Source: Christensenella sp. UBA4263
Lineage (GTDB): Bacteria; Bacillota; Clostridia; Christensenellales; Aristaeellaceae
Length of the DNA: 22,386 bases
NCBI GenBank assembly: GCA_002395225.1
Contig: DGWH01000095.1
Coordinates: forward strand, 19,877 to 42,262
Direction of reading: 5' to 3'
Part shown: in pieces, positions 14,443 to 21,442 of the stretch
Position numbering within the stretch: the first letter of the stretch is position 1
Layout of the letters: each line of letters begins with the position of its first letter
Program-made: the position numbers and the translations under genes
Notes under the pieces: model-generated
What the model was told of the DNA's origin: nothing
Databases searched by the model: none
The model's input: the letters and a program-made list of their open reading frames with translations, nothing else

Positions 14443-15689
14443 CCGGCCCGGCGAATCTGTTTGCCCTGCTGGTCCTGGGACTGCTGGGGGCAGCCGGCTG
14501 CGGACTTTTGCTGCGGCTGATCCGGCGAGGCCGGGGACAGGGAACCCTTTATTCCGGGGAGTGGCACCGTTTGCCGCCGGCCCGTGAACTGGGGGCGATC
14601 TTTGCCCTGGCCCTGATGACCCGCCTGCTGCTGTTTGTCTGGTCCTTTTTCCTGCTGGATGCCCTGGACGGGGGCTCCGGACGGTTCATGAAGGATTTTT
14701 CCCGCCTCTGGATTCACTGGGATGCGCGGCATTACCTGGGGATCGCATCGGAGGGATATACGGCCGCCGGTGACGGACGTCTTCGTCTGGTCTTTTTCCC
14801 GCTGTATCCGCTGCTGACCCGGGCGGCCGGAACAGCGCTGGGCAATGTCCTGCTGGGCGGGACAGTGGTGTCCGTTCTTTCCGGATCTGGTGCCGCGGTG
14901 CTGCTTTATATTCTGGCAGAAAATGTGCTGCACGGGGAGGCGGCCCTGGCCGTGCTTTTCTTTCTGCTGAATCCCTTCAGCCTGTTCCTCTGCTGTGTCT
15001 ATACGGAAGGGCTTTTTCTGTTTCTGACGCTGGCGGCCTATCTGCTGAGACGGTTCGGTCATCCGTGGCTGTATGCGCTGGTGGGCGGACTGGCGTCCTT
15101 TACGAGGATGCCGGGGGTGCTGCTCTCCGGGATTGAGCTGATTGCCCTGATGGAAGACGGGTTTTCCGGCAGACTGACCCCCGGGCAGGCGATGGCCGGA
15201 ATCCTGCGGATGGGATTGGTTTTCTCCGGCCTTTTTCTTTACTGGGGAGTCAATGCCCTCGTGGCCGGGGATCCGTTCATGTATCTGAAATACCAGCGGG
15301 AAAACTGGTTTCAGGAAGCGGGGAATGTCTGGTATTCCGCCGGGAACACCATGACGTATTTCCTGAATACCGGCGGGGAGGAAACGCACTGGTGGACATG
15401 GGGCGTCCAGGCACTGTGTATGGTGCTGGCCGGCCTTTGTCTGATTGCCGGCCGAAACCTGCCCTTTGACCTGATGGCATACAGTTTTGTCTATATTCTG
15501 GTGGTGTTTTCGCCCACCTGGCTGCTCTCCGCGCCGAGGTACCTGTTCGGGATGTTTACCCTGCCGCTGCTGCAGGTGCGCCTGGCGGCACATTTTCCGG
15601 AATGGGGAAAGGCTGCCGCGCTGGTTTTGTCAGGGGTGTTTCTCCTGCTGTATGTGTATGGGTATACGCTGATCGCGGCGGTTTACTGA
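14439..15689 (+). CDS. PIG-V/Gpi18-like mannosyltransferase
   Basis: A 416-residue multi-pass membrane protein with about ten hydrophobic helices. IHWDARHYLGIASEGY (92-107, Asp95 as candidate catalytic or metal residue) and LVFFPLYPLL (117-126) are the marks of the PIG-V/Gpi18 family (COG5542), GT-C enzymes that in eukaryotes add the second mannose of GPI anchors using dolichol-phosphate-mannose. Bacterial members probably use a polyprenyl-phosphate sugar to decorate an envelope lipid or polymer; the acceptor is unknown. The start overlaps the previous stop by four bases. Confidence 0.88.
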   Translation: MTGPANLFALLVLGLLGAAGCGLLLRLIRRGRGQGTLYSGEWHRLPPARELGAIFALALMTRLLLFVWSFFLLDALDGGSGRFMKDFSRLWIHWDARHYLGIASEGYTAAGDGRLRLVFFPLYPLLTRAAGTALGNVLLGGTVVSVLSGSGAAVLLYILAENVLHGEAALAVLFFLLNPFSLFLCCVYTEGLFLFLTLAAYLLRRFGHPWLYALVGGLASFTRMPGVLLSGIELIALMEDGFSGRLTPGQAMAGILRMGLVFSGLFLYWGVNALVAGDPFMYLKYQRENWFQEAGNVWYSAGNTMTYFLNTGGEETHWWTWGVQALCMVLAGLCLIAGRNLPFDLMAYSFVYILVVFSPTWLLSAPRYLFGMFTLPLLQVRLAAHFPEWGKAAALVLSGVFLLLYVYGYTLIAAVY

Positions 15690-15741
15690 TTTCGGTCCGG
15701 TGCCGTCGGACCTGTCTGGGCTTCAAAATGAGGAGGAATCC

Positions 15742-17103
15742 GTGAATAAGATGATGAATGAGAAAAAAGCCTTCGATCCCCTCCGGGACATCCTGATGTT
15801 CCGCGGCGGTGAACCGGTCCGGCTGGCCATGGGCATTGCCCTCGCGCTGCTTTTTGCCCTTTACGCGCTGTTTGGCATGGGATTTGCCGGAAAGGGCCCG
15901 GCCGTGGCCGTGGTGGCCGCGGGCTGTGCTGCGCTGCTGATTCTTTGGACCTTCCGGGACCTTGAGGATCAGCCGGTGATCGTGCTTCTTTGCACCGGAC
16001 TCATGTATATCCTCATTCTATGCGCGCATCTGGCCATGATGGATATCAAGAGCGGCCGGATGGCCAATACCCTCACGCCGCTTCTTCAGTCGATGTGGAG
16101 CTATGATCTGGTGACGGCCATGTCCTGGATCGATGGATCCTGGTCGGGCGGCTATCTGATCCTGATGGGCCTTTTGTCCCGCCTTGAGACGTTCCCGTGG
16201 CTCTATGCGGTGAAGCTGATCAACCTGGTGGGCATTTCCTTTGGCGCAATGGCCGTTCAGCGGCTGTACCGGCTGAACGGGGGGACCCAGGCAGGCGGTG
16301 TTCTGGCCTCGGGTGCCTCCATGCTGGCCCTGACCGTGCTGCTGAACAGCGGCACCTGGACCCACTGCGATGCGGTCTTTTCCGCACTGAGTCTCTGGGG
16401 ACTTTACCTGCTTCTCAAAAATCATCCCTGGCCCGGCTGCCTTCTCTGGGGACTGGCCGTGGCCTTCAAGCTGCAGGCGGCATTCCTGTTCCCGCTGCTG
16501 ATCCCCCTGTTTATGGAGCGGAAGATTTCCCTGCGCCATCTGGCGGCACTGGCGGCCGGTTTTCTGGTCCTGCATATTCCCATGTTTCTGGACAGACAGT
16601 CGCTTTCGTCTGTGCTTGGCCGGTACAGCCAGCAGATTACGACGATGGCCTATGAGGGAGCCGGTCTTTCAGACAATGCCCCCGGCGTCTATGGCCTGAT
16701 GCGGATTGCCTCGGTTCGGGAATTCAGCGGAATGGGCCTGTTTTTCGGCGAAGCGGTGGCTCTTATTCTGGCCATGGCCATGGTCAGGCGCGGACCGCTT
16801 TCAACGGAACAGTGGATTCGCTGCGCCATCCTGCTGGCCTTCGGTCTGCCCATGATTCTGCCGCAGATGAATGTGCGGATGCATTATCTGGCCTTCCTGC
16901 TGGCCCTGACCGATGCCCGGAATCTCCGCGGCATTGCCGTGGCAATGCTGATTGAACTGATTTCCCTTCTGGGGTATATGAAGGGAATTTTCGGCAGTGA
17001 GGTGATTCCGGTTCTGGTGCTGAGCCTGATTTCACTGGCACTGACGGTCTATATGATTACCGGATGCCTTGTGCGGAAAGAGGAGCGGTACGATGCCAAG
17101 TGA
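15742..17103 (+). CDS. Multi-pass GT-C-like glycosyltransferase, copy 1
   Basis: The start is set at GTG 15742 because AGGAGG (15731-15736) lies five bases upstream, giving 453 residues; upstream GTG 15700 is in frame but has no such site. About eleven hydrophobic helices are present. NSGTWTHCDAVFSALSLWG (202-220) and AFKLQAAFLFPLL (241-253) correspond to the conserved 'W/Y-x-Q-x-D ... LKxQ' loops of Gpi18-like mannosyltransferases, with H in place of Q before C-D. It resembles the next gene in both blocks, so the two are paralogues. The N-terminal loop where GT-C enzymes carry their acidic motif is less clear (IDGSW, 130-134). It probably transfers a sugar from a lipid carrier; donor and acceptor unknown. 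Confidence 0.78.
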   Translation: MNKMMNEKKAFDPLRDILMFRGGEPVRLAMGIALALLFALYALFGMGFAGKGPAVAVVAAGCAALLILWTFRDLEDQPVIVLLCTGLMYILILCAHLAMMDIKSGRMANTLTPLLQSMWSYDLVTAMSWIDGSWSGGYLILMGLLSRLETFPWLYAVKLINLVGISFGAMAVQRLYRLNGGTQAGGVLASGASMLALTVLLNSGTWTHCDAVFSALSLWGLYLLLKNHPWPGCLLWGLAVAFKLQAAFLFPLLIPLFMERKISLRHLAALAAGFLVLHIPMFLDRQSLSSVLGRYSQQITTMAYEGAGLSDNAPGVYGLMRIASVREFSGMGLFFGEAVALILAMAMVRRGPLSTEQWIRCAILLAFGLPMILPQMNVRMHYLAFLLALTDARNLRGIAVAMLIELISLLGYMKGIFGSEVIPVLVLSLISLALTVYMITGCLVRKEERYDAK

Positions 17104-18415
17104 TGCCCGGGTGCGGAAACTGTTCCTGAAACCGGCAGGCAAATGGGCAAGGACCGGACTGTTTGCGGGACTTATCCTGTTTCATCTGATCCTCTGCATG
17201 GGAAAACAGTTTGCGCTGGCCCATGAGCCGGCAGCCCGTGTCGGGGCGGCACTGCTTCTGACCGTTCCCTTTGGAATCATGCTCGCCTTTGCCTTTCATA
17301 CCATGCGGGATCTGTCCCTGACGGATCTCCTTCTGGGCGGCGGAATCTGCCTGGCTGCCATGCTGCTTCGGCTCAGCTTCATTGACCGCTATACCGGCGA
17401 TTATGAGTATTATCTGGAAAGCTGGCTGAAACGGTTTGCGGGCCAGAGCTTTTCGGCCAGCATGCGGATGCAGGTGGGGGAATACCATGTCCTGTACCAG
17501 TACATTCTTTATCTGATCACCAGACTTCCTTTTCCCTGGCTGTATCAGGTAAAGGCGGTGTCGTTTATCGGGGATGCGCTGCTGGCCGGGGCTGCTTTCC
17601 GGCTGATGACTGTGTCTGGCCGAACCGATGCGCGGGGGCTGATCGTTCTCCTGCTGCCGGCCGTCGCCCTGAACGGCGGAATGTATGCCCAGTGTGACAG
17701 TCTCTACACCGCGGCGCTGGCCTGGGGACTGCTGCTGATTCTGGAGGAGAAGCCCGGCCCCGGGATGGCCTGCATGGGCGCGGCACTGTGCCTTAAGCTG
17801 CAGGCGGTCTTTCTCTTCCCGCTGCTCCCGCTCCTGTATCTGAAGGAAAAAATCCGCCTTCGGGATCTGATCCCCTTTGCCGCGGCGGTGCTGCTGATCC
17901 AGCTCCCCGCGGTTCTGGGCGGCAAGAGCCCCGCCGATCTGGCAGGTATCTATCTGAACCAGACAGGCCTGTATACAGAGCTGAACTACGGCTGTCCGAA
18001 TCTGTGGGCCCTGCTGGTCAGCACCGGTCTTGACGGGTATGCCTATGGAACCTTTGGCATTGCACTGGCGATGGGCGGCTGTTTTCTGCTGATTGCCGCC
18101 CTGCTGCACCGGCAGCACCCGCTGACCGGTCCCGACTGGGTGCTGGCGGCAGCCGTGATGACGTTGCTGGTGGTCTTTTTCCTGCCCCGCATGCATGAAC
18201 GTTATACCTATCCGGCGGAGATCCTGACCTGTTTTTATGCGATCTGTGACCGGCGTGCCATTCCGGCAGCGGCTGCACTGTCCTTGGCCAACCTGTTTGC
18301 CCTCTGGACCTCTGCCGTTCCCCTTTGGGGCGGCGCGGTCCTGATGCTCCTTGGAATGCTGACGCTGCTGATGCTTCTATTTCCCGGATCAGGGGATGTC
18401 CCGGAGAAACAATGA
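17093..18415 (+). CDS. Multi-pass GT-C-like glycosyltransferase, copy 2
   Basis: ATG 17093 with AGAGGAG seven bases before it is the chosen start (440 residues); an earlier in-frame GTG at 17069 lacks a site. It overlaps the previous gene by 11 bases. About ten hydrophobic helices are present. RYTGDYEYYLESWL (99-112) gives the acidic DY(E)YY loop typical of GT-C enzymes. GGMYAQCDSLYTAALAWG (195-212) and CLKLQAVFLFPLLPL (233-247) match the preceding paralogue. FLPRMHERYTYP near 371-382 resembles the C-terminal loop of Gpi18-like proteins. A membrane sugar transferase is likely; substrates cannot be told. Confidence 0.82.
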   Translation: MPSDARVRKLFLKPAGKWARTGLFAGLILFHLILCMGKQFALAHEPAARVGAALLLTVPFGIMLAFAFHTMRDLSLTDLLLGGGICLAAMLLRLSFIDRYTGDYEYYLESWLKRFAGQSFSASMRMQVGEYHVLYQYILYLITRLPFPWLYQVKAVSFIGDALLAGAAFRLMTVSGRTDARGLIVLLLPAVALNGGMYAQCDSLYTAALAWGLLLILEEKPGPGMACMGAALCLKLQAVFLFPLLPLLYLKEKIRLRDLIPFAAAVLLIQLPAVLGGKSPADLAGIYLNQTGLYTELNYGCPNLWALLVSTGLDGYAYGTFGIALAMGGCFLLIAALLHRQHPLTGPDWVLAAAVMTLLVVFFLPRMHERYTYPAEILTCFYAICDRRAIPAAAALSLANLFALWTSAVPLWGGAVLMLLGMLTLLMLLFPGSGDVPEKQ

Positions 18416-18499
18416 ATTCATCGGATGTTTCCTGACAACATGCCTCAGACTCTTTTTTGCCGGATACCCTGGAGTTCAGACAGAGACAACGTGATCTGA

Positions 18500-18543
18500 C
18501 ACGGCCATGGTTACGGGATAAACCGGTGTCCGGTACTGCCGTG
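18500..18543 (+). other. Stem-loop in the YheO-type gene leader
   Basis: An outer 6-bp stem CACGGC (18500-18505) with GCCGTG (18538-18543) encloses an inner hairpin ACCGG-TGT-CCGGT (18522-18534), 25 bases before the start codon. No T-run follows, so it is not an intrinsic terminator. It may be a leader structure. No clear promoter was found in 18416-18565. Confidence 0.35.
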
Positions 18544-18568
18544 AGTACGTAGAGAGGAACAATGGTTG

Positions 18569-19228
18569 ATGGACAGAGAGGAAATGCTGGCATTCCTTAA
18601 GGAGGAGGCCAAAGGGATTGCAACGATGTTCGGGCCGAAGTGCGAGACACTGGTTCATGACATGTCAAGACCGGGACACCCGATTCTGGCGATTTACAAT
18701 GGGAATGTGACGGGACGGGAAGTCGGATCCACTATGGACATTTTCGGGGACATCGGGAACTATTCAAGGGATGTACACAATAACCAGGGGTATGTGAACC
18801 AGATGGTCCTGACGAAGGACGGGCGGATGCTGAAAAGCTCCACATTCCTGTTCAGCGATGAGGAAAAAGGGTACTCTTTTGCCATTGGTATCAATTTTGA
18901 CATCACGGAAATGGCCAGAGTGACGCAGGTGATTACGGAACTGGCCGCCACCAGCGGTGAACTCAAGCAGACCATTGTGACGGATGCCATGGGCCAGATT
19001 GAGGAGATCCTCAAGGAATGCATCAGCCTGGTGGGGAAGGAGCCCATGGACATGCAGAAATCGGACCGCGTGCGGATCATTCGGATGCTGTACAAAAAGA
19101 AAGCCTTTACGTATCAGAAGGCGGTGGCGATTGTGGCCGAGCGTCTGCGTGTTTCCCGGTATACGGTCTACAAATACATGCATGAGATTGAAAAGGAAAG
19201 CGAGAACAACATTCTGCCGGATGCCTGA
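18569..19228 (+). CDS. YheO-type PAS domain transcriptional regulator
   Basis: A 219-residue protein from ATG 18569; TTG 18566 is one codon earlier and has better spacing to AGAGG (18553-18557), so the exact start is open. The N-terminal half (about 8-118) is the YheO-like PAS domain (PF08348), with LVHDMSRPGHPILAIYNG and VTGREVG. The C-terminal part (about 165-210) is a helix-turn-helix (HTH_22 type), FTYQKAVAIVAERLRVSRYT followed by VYKYMHEI. Such proteins bind DNA and probably sense a small molecule; the ligand is unknown. It is flanked by a structured leader and a strong terminator, so it is probably a single-gene unit. Confidence 0.88.
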   Translation: MDREEMLAFLKEEAKGIATMFGPKCETLVHDMSRPGHPILAIYNGNVTGREVGSTMDIFGDIGNYSRDVHNNQGYVNQMVLTKDGRMLKSSTFLFSDEEKGYSFAIGINFDITEMARVTQVITELAATSGELKQTIVTDAMGQIEEILKECISLVGKEPMDMQKSDRVRIIRMLYKKKAFTYQKAVAIVAERLRVSRYTVYKYMHEIEKESENNILPDA

Positions 19229-19314
19229 GCAGCTCTGGGGAAAACGCACCGGAAAGGGCGCCCTGTCTGCAAATGATCCGGCGGAAGCATCCGAAAATCG
19301 GAAAGAATATGAAT

Positions 19315-19359
19315 CGGGCAGGAAACCCCGTCTCCGGGGACTTCCTGCCCGGTTTTCTT
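19315..19359 (+). terminator. Strong intrinsic terminator
   Basis: CGGGCAGGAA (19315-19324) pairs with TTCCTGCCCG (19342-19351), with a further CCCG/CGGG inside, followed by GTTTTCTTT. It ends the YheO-type gene and isolates the peroxidase operon. Confidence 0.88.
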
Positions 19360-19410
19360 TGCCCGGCCGGGGAAAAATCAGGTTGTCGGCGAAAAATTGA
19401 AAATTGGGGA

Positions 19411-19438
19411 TTGACAGAATAAAAATATTTGATAAAAT
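19411..19438 (+). promoter_or_regulatory. Promoter of the peroxidase operon
   Basis: TTGACA (19411-19416), 16 bases, TAAAAT (19433-19438), in a sharply AT-rich stretch between GC-rich surroundings. The start of transcription is expected near 19445, giving a leader of about 75 nt. Confidence 0.7.
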
Positions 19439-19442
19439 TATA

Positions 19443-19465
19443 TTGTACAAAATCTAATTGCGCAA
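19443..19465 (+). promoter_or_regulatory. Paired palindromes at the peroxidase promoter
   Basis: TTGTACAA (19443-19450) and TTGCGCAA (19458-19465) are perfect 8-bp palindromes, 15 bp centre to centre, covering the expected transcription start. Given the MarR/OhrR-type gene at the end of the operon, they are candidate operators for autoregulation; this is inference. Confidence 0.45.
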
Positions 19466-19518
19466 ATTCAAATTTCGATAGAGATTCAATCATTCAAAAC
19501 AAACAGGAGGAATCAACC

Positions 19519-20058
19519 ATGAGCTTTTATGATTACAGTGTGCCGATGACCAACGGCGAAATGCGTTCCATGAAGGAATTTGAGGGGAAAGTGGTCCTCG
19601 TTGTCAACACCGCCACCGGCTGCGGATTTACCCCGCAGTACAAGGAAATCGAGGGAATGTATGAAAAGTACCATGACCGCGGATTTGAGGTGCTGGACAT
19701 TCCCTGCAACCAGTTTGCCGGACAGACCCCCGGAACGGATGAGGAAATCCATGAATTCTGCACGCTCCGGTACAATACCCAGTTCCCGCAGATGAAGAAG
19801 TCGGATGTCAACGGGGAAAACGAGCTGCCCCTGTACACGTACCTGAAGAGCCAGAAGGGATTTGAGGGATTCACCGGCCCGATGGCCATCCCGATGGGCC
19901 TGATGCTCAAGAAGATTGACAAGGATTTCAAGAACAACCCGAATATCAAGTGGAACTTCACCAAATTTGTCATTGACCGGGAGGGCAATGTGGTTGCCCG
20001 CTTTGAGCCCATGGCCGATATGAAGAAAGTGGATGCCTGCGTTGAGTCGCTTCTGTAA
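19519..20058 (+). CDS. Glutathione peroxidase family, cysteine type
   Basis: A 179-residue protein, ATG 19519 with AGGAGG (19505-19510) eight bases upstream. VVNTATGCGFTPQY (28-41) carries the peroxidatic Cys35, encoded by TGC, so it is not a selenoprotein. IPCNQFAGQTPG (61-72) supplies Gln69 and IKWNFTKF (143-150) supplies Trp145/Asn146, completing the catalytic tetrad. Cys81 (HEFCTLRY) lies where the resolving cysteine of thioredoxin-dependent forms is found, so it probably uses thioredoxin rather than glutathione. It reduces hydrogen and organic hydroperoxides in the cytoplasm. First gene of a three-gene operon. Confidence 0.95.
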   Translation: MSFYDYSVPMTNGEMRSMKEFEGKVVLVVNTATGCGFTPQYKEIEGMYEKYHDRGFEVLDIPCNQFAGQTPGTDEEIHEFCTLRYNTQFPQMKKSDVNGENELPLYTYLKSQKGFEGFTGPMAIPMGLMLKKIDKDFKNNPNIKWNFTKFVIDREGNVVARFEPMADMKKVDACVESLL

Positions 20059-20091
20059 GGAACGTGGGTTTCAGTCATAAGAGGTAGAAAG

Positions 20092-20505
20092 ATGAAAACA
20101 GCAGTCCGGTATTATTCAAGGGGCGGAAGTACCCGCAAACTGGCAGAGGCGATCGGCAGGGCGGTTGGCGTCGAGGCAAAGACCACGGATGCACCGCTGT
20201 CGGAAAAGGTGGATGTCCTTTTCCTGGGGAGTGCCGTGTATGCAGCGGGCGTGGATGACAAGGTCAAAGCGTTCATCAAGGAACTGGACCCCGCGAAAGT
20301 AGGAAAGGTAGTTAATTTCAGTACGGCTGCCCTGCTTCCCTCCACGTATGGACAGGTTCAGAAACTTCTGGCGGAAAAGAAGATCCCGCTGGATGAAAAG
20401 GAGTTCCACTGCCGCGGACAGTTCGCGTTCATGCATCGCGGGAAACCGGATGCAGCGGACCTTGAGAACTGCGCCAGATTCGCAAAAGAAATCGTAAAGG
20501 GATAA
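20092..20505 (+). CDS. Flavodoxin-like protein
   Basis: A 137-residue protein starting 33 bases after the peroxidase, with AGAGG upstream. VRYYSRGGSTRKLAEAIG (5-22) is the FMN phosphate-binding loop and helix, and FLGSAVYAAGVDDKVKAF (44-61) is the second flavin-contact region. It is close to the usual short-chain flavodoxin length. It carries electrons via FMN in the cytoplasm. Its place between a peroxidase and a peroxide-type regulator suggests it supplies reducing power under oxidative stress or replaces ferredoxin; this is inference. Confidence 0.88.
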   Translation: MKTAVRYYSRGGSTRKLAEAIGRAVGVEAKTTDAPLSEKVDVLFLGSAVYAAGVDDKVKAFIKELDPAKVGKVVNFSTAALLPSTYGQVQKLLAEKKIPLDEKEFHCRGQFAFMHRGKPDAADLENCARFAKEIVKG

Positions 20506-20508
20506 GAC

Positions 20509-20997
20509 GTGGAAAAATATGATCAGCTGAAACTGTCCAATCAGTTATGCTTTCCCCTGTACGCAGCCGCTCGGAAGATCGTGAATGCCTATACGCCGCT
20601 GTTTAAGGATCTGGGTCTCACCTATACGCAGTACATTGTCTTCATGGTATTGTGGGAGGAGGATGGACTGCCGGTTGGCACGCTGTGCAAACGGCTCTTC
20701 CTTGACAGCGGCACGCTGACGCCGCTGCTCAAAAAGATGGAGGCACAGGGGTGGATTCAGAGAAAGCGTTCGGAGACAGATGAACGCGTGGTGGAAGTGT
20801 TCCTGACGGAGGCCGGCTGGCAGATGCGGGAGCGCGTGGCCGAAATTCCGGCCGCGGTCGCATCCTGTATTTCCCTCTCGCCGGATCAGGCAAAGGAACT
20901 GTATGTTCTTTTGTATGATGTGCTGGGCGAGAATCCGGGGAATGCCGGTGCAGATGAATTGCCCGTAACAGAGGGGAACAGGTCCAAAACTGAATAA
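20509..20997 (+). CDS. MarR-family regulator, OhrR-like
   Basis: A 162-residue protein from GTG 20509, only three bases after the flavodoxin stop, with AAAGGGAT inside the end of that gene as ribosome binding site. NQLCFPLYAAAR (11-22) matches the OhrR N-terminus, with Cys14 at the place of the peroxide-sensing cysteine. LGLTYTQYIVFMVLWE follows, and the winged helix (about 52-100) has LCKRLFLDSGTLTPLLKKME and the DER wing. Such proteins repress peroxide-defence genes until the cysteine is oxidised. It probably controls its own operon through the palindromes at 19443-19465. Second-cysteine type cannot be settled by eye. Confidence 0.88.
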   Translation: MEKYDQLKLSNQLCFPLYAAARKIVNAYTPLFKDLGLTYTQYIVFMVLWEEDGLPVGTLCKRLFLDSGTLTPLLKKMEAQGWIQRKRSETDERVVEVFLTEAGWQMRERVAEIPAAVASCISLSPDQAKELYVLLYDVLGENPGNAGADELPVTEGNRSKTE

Positions 20998-21001
20998 TGT
21001 G

Positions 21002-21028
21002 AAACCGCAGCTTTGGGCTGCGGTTTTT
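21002..21028 (+). terminator. Intrinsic terminator of the peroxidase operon
   Basis: AAACCGCAGC (21002-21011) pairs with GCTGCGGTTT (21017-21026), loop TTTGG, followed by a T-run (21024-21028). It lies a few bases after the OhrR-like stop. Confidence 0.92.
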
Positions 21029-21143
21029 CTGGTCCCCGGCGGCAGAGCGGGGCGGCAAAAGTCATGCACGGCGAAAATGGGGACCGGTTCAGTTTAAACG
21101 GAAAGCTCCTGTCACAAATTGTCGGCGGTTTCGGGAAAACAAC

Positions 21144-21172
21144 TTGAGAAAAGAAGGGCTGTGTGATATACT
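21144..21172 (+). promoter_or_regulatory. Promoter of ychF and its long leader
   Basis: TTGAGA (21144-21149), 17 bases, TATACT (21167-21172). Transcription should start near 21179, about 264 bases before the ychF start codon. Confidence 0.65.
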
Positions 21173-21187
21173 TCATTCCCGTGTCGG

Positions 21188-21282
21188 GCGCCGTTTCTCA
21201 ATGAGAGCATGTCCGGTGCAGGCTTTGCCGGGGAAAGGCAAAGCGGAAGGTCCCCTGAAAGGGGGCCCGGCGCGCAGCGCCG
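21188..21282 (+). ncRNA. Structured leader with serial hairpins, unassigned
   Basis: Four hairpins can be drawn in order. They are GCGCCG/CGGTGC (21188-21219), GCTTTGCC-GGGGAAA-GGCAAAGC (21222-21244), GGTCCCC-TGAAA-GGGGGCC (21249-21267) and CGGCGC-GCA-GCGCCG (21268-21282). The 5' GCGCCG (21188-21193) is also the perfect complement of CGGCGC (21268-21273), so a closing long-range stem competes with hairpins 1 and 4. It does not match any riboswitch class that I can recall. No gene is seen in this stretch. Confidence 0.5.
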
Positions 21283-21295
21283 ATTAGTCAAATGG

Positions 21296-21344
21296 GAGCA
21301 CCGAAAAACCAGCGGTGCCATACTAAGTCACTGCTCAAAAGGAG
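21296..21344 (+). repeat. Tandem structured leader element, copy 1
   Basis: It begins GAGCACCGAAAAACC, closes an inner hairpin with GCGGTG, and ends with AAGTCACTGCTCAAAAGGAG. The ends GAGC and GCTC can pair around the inner ACCG/CGGT stem. It is nearly identical to copy 2, 84 bp downstream. GTCAA (21287-21291) precedes it, as also in copy 2. Confidence 0.7.
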
Positions 21345-21379
21345 CGGGCCTGCCGACACAGCGGCAGTATGTCAAGCTT

Positions 21380-21432
21380 GAGCACCGAAAAACCGGCGGT
21401 GTCATAAGATCAAGTCACTGCTCAAAAAGGAG
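21380..21432 (+). repeat. Tandem structured leader element, copy 2
   Basis: It has the same order as copy 1, with GAGCACCGAAAAACC, GCGGTG, a spacer three bases longer, then AAGTCACTGCTCAAAAAGGAG. The closing GCTC and the GGAG that serves ychF are five bases apart, so folding could affect ribosome access. Differences in the inner loop (A to G) and stem (C to T) leave the inner pairing possible. Confidence 0.7.
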
Positions 21433-21442
21433 ATGGAGATAG

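Noticed and set aside
14349..15593. A 414-codon open frame on the minus strand
   Set aside because: Its composition is Gln/Pro/Gly/His-rich with no recognisable domain. It is the mirror of the PIG-V-like gene in GC-rich DNA.
17057..18196. A 379-codon open frame on the minus strand
   Set aside because: Antisense to the second GT-C-like gene, Gln/His-rich, no ribosome binding site.
19600..19640. Selenocysteine glutathione peroxidase
   Set aside because: The active-site codon is TGC (cysteine), with no in-frame TGA.
21287..21432. CRISPR-like direct repeats
   Set aside because: Only two units, with internal hairpin structure and length difference; no spacers or cas genes are nearby.
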